Position numbers and translations under genes: made by a program
The notes under the pieces: generated by a model
Seen by the model: the letters and a program-made list of their open reading frames with translations, nothing else
The model's database searches: none
Told to the model about the DNA's origin: nothing
Shown: positions 63,950-64,000 of the stretch, piece by piece
How positions within the stretch are numbered: position 1 is the first letter of the stretch
Layout of the letters: every line of letters begins with the position of its first letter
Assembly: GCA_014695345.1 (NCBI GenBank)
Contig: JACJOC010000065.1
Location: forward strand, 1-64,000
Source: Cyanobacteria bacterium FACHB-471
GTDB taxonomy: Bacteria; Cyanobacteriota; Cyanobacteriia; Elainellales; Elainellaceae
Length of the DNA stretch: 64,000 bases
Direction of reading: 5' to 3'

Positions 63950-64000
63950 AGATCCAGTAGGACAACGTCAACGGGTACAAAACCCAGGCTGCATGATCGC

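Overview
The window is cyanobacterial chromosome. The octamer GCGATCGC (HIP1) recurs throughout. The gene set is that of an oxygenic phototroph: cytochrome f and Rieske protein (petA, petC), ferredoxin-NADP reductase with a phycobilisome-linker domain (petH), phosphoribulokinase (prk), beta-carotene hydroxylase (crtR), a cytochrome b6f cofactor-assembly protein, transketolase, and a GH57 branching enzyme. A filamentous Leptolyngbya-like lineage is a guess from gene style only. I see no rRNA, tRNA, CRISPR array, transposase or prophage, and no clearly broken gene.

Layout. 1-2.7 kb: a 2-oxoglutarate oxygenase-like gene, a glutamine amidotransferase and a small orphan. 3-11 kb: a signalling block on the minus strand, with a 1216-residue CHASE3/HAMP/GAF hybrid kinase with three receivers, then CheR, a receiver-less CheB and a second hybrid kinase in a tight operon; a 12-unit, 21-bp tandem array lies between the first kinase gene and cheR. 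11-17.8 kb: mixed metabolic genes (B12-binding radical SAM, VOC protein, gpsA, dienelactone hydrolase, ABC ATPase). 17.9-21 kb: a PdeM nuclease/Lhr-type helicase repair pair. 21-23 kb: a solitary cyanoexosortase and a secreted DUF2141 protein. 23-28 kb: petH and prk diverge, followed by tenA and purM. 27.9-33.5 kb: a stress-type cluster (glycine-zipper repeat protein, zinc alcohol dehydrogenase, secreted small protein, SRPBCC protein, SDR, acetoacetate decarboxylase-like protein). 33.7-39.2 kb: acidic low-complexity protein, GT4, Hsp20, CCB1-like protein, class III adenylate cyclase, zinc-ribbon protein. 39.5-45.6 kb: crtR, a PrsW-type protease and a paralogous proline-rich membrane protein, GH57 branching enzyme. 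45.8-55.5 kb: surface-polysaccharide genes on both sides of petC-petA, a DUF3067-like gene and tatC. 55.6-59.5 kb: acpP-fabF-tkt on the minus strand. 59.9-64 kb: HdrB-like protein, MarR and Crp regulators, and an inositol-monophosphatase/CysQ-type gene.

How the genes work together. petC and petA encode b6f subunits; the Rieske precursor carries a twin-arginine N-terminus and tatC is close by. petH and prk supply and use NADPH/ATP for carbon fixation, and transketolase acts in the same cycle. The adenylate cyclase (ATP-type specificity residues) and the Crp-family regulator could form a cAMP circuit, although they are 24 kb apart.

The most unusual material is non-coding or at the coding edge: the 21-bp array, heptanucleotide repeats that became interdomain linkers in both hybrid kinases, a MITE-like element whose terminal repeat supplies the stop codon of the prsW gene, and three long perfect hairpins with 3-nt loops. 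All family names come from reading motifs by eye; no database search was run.
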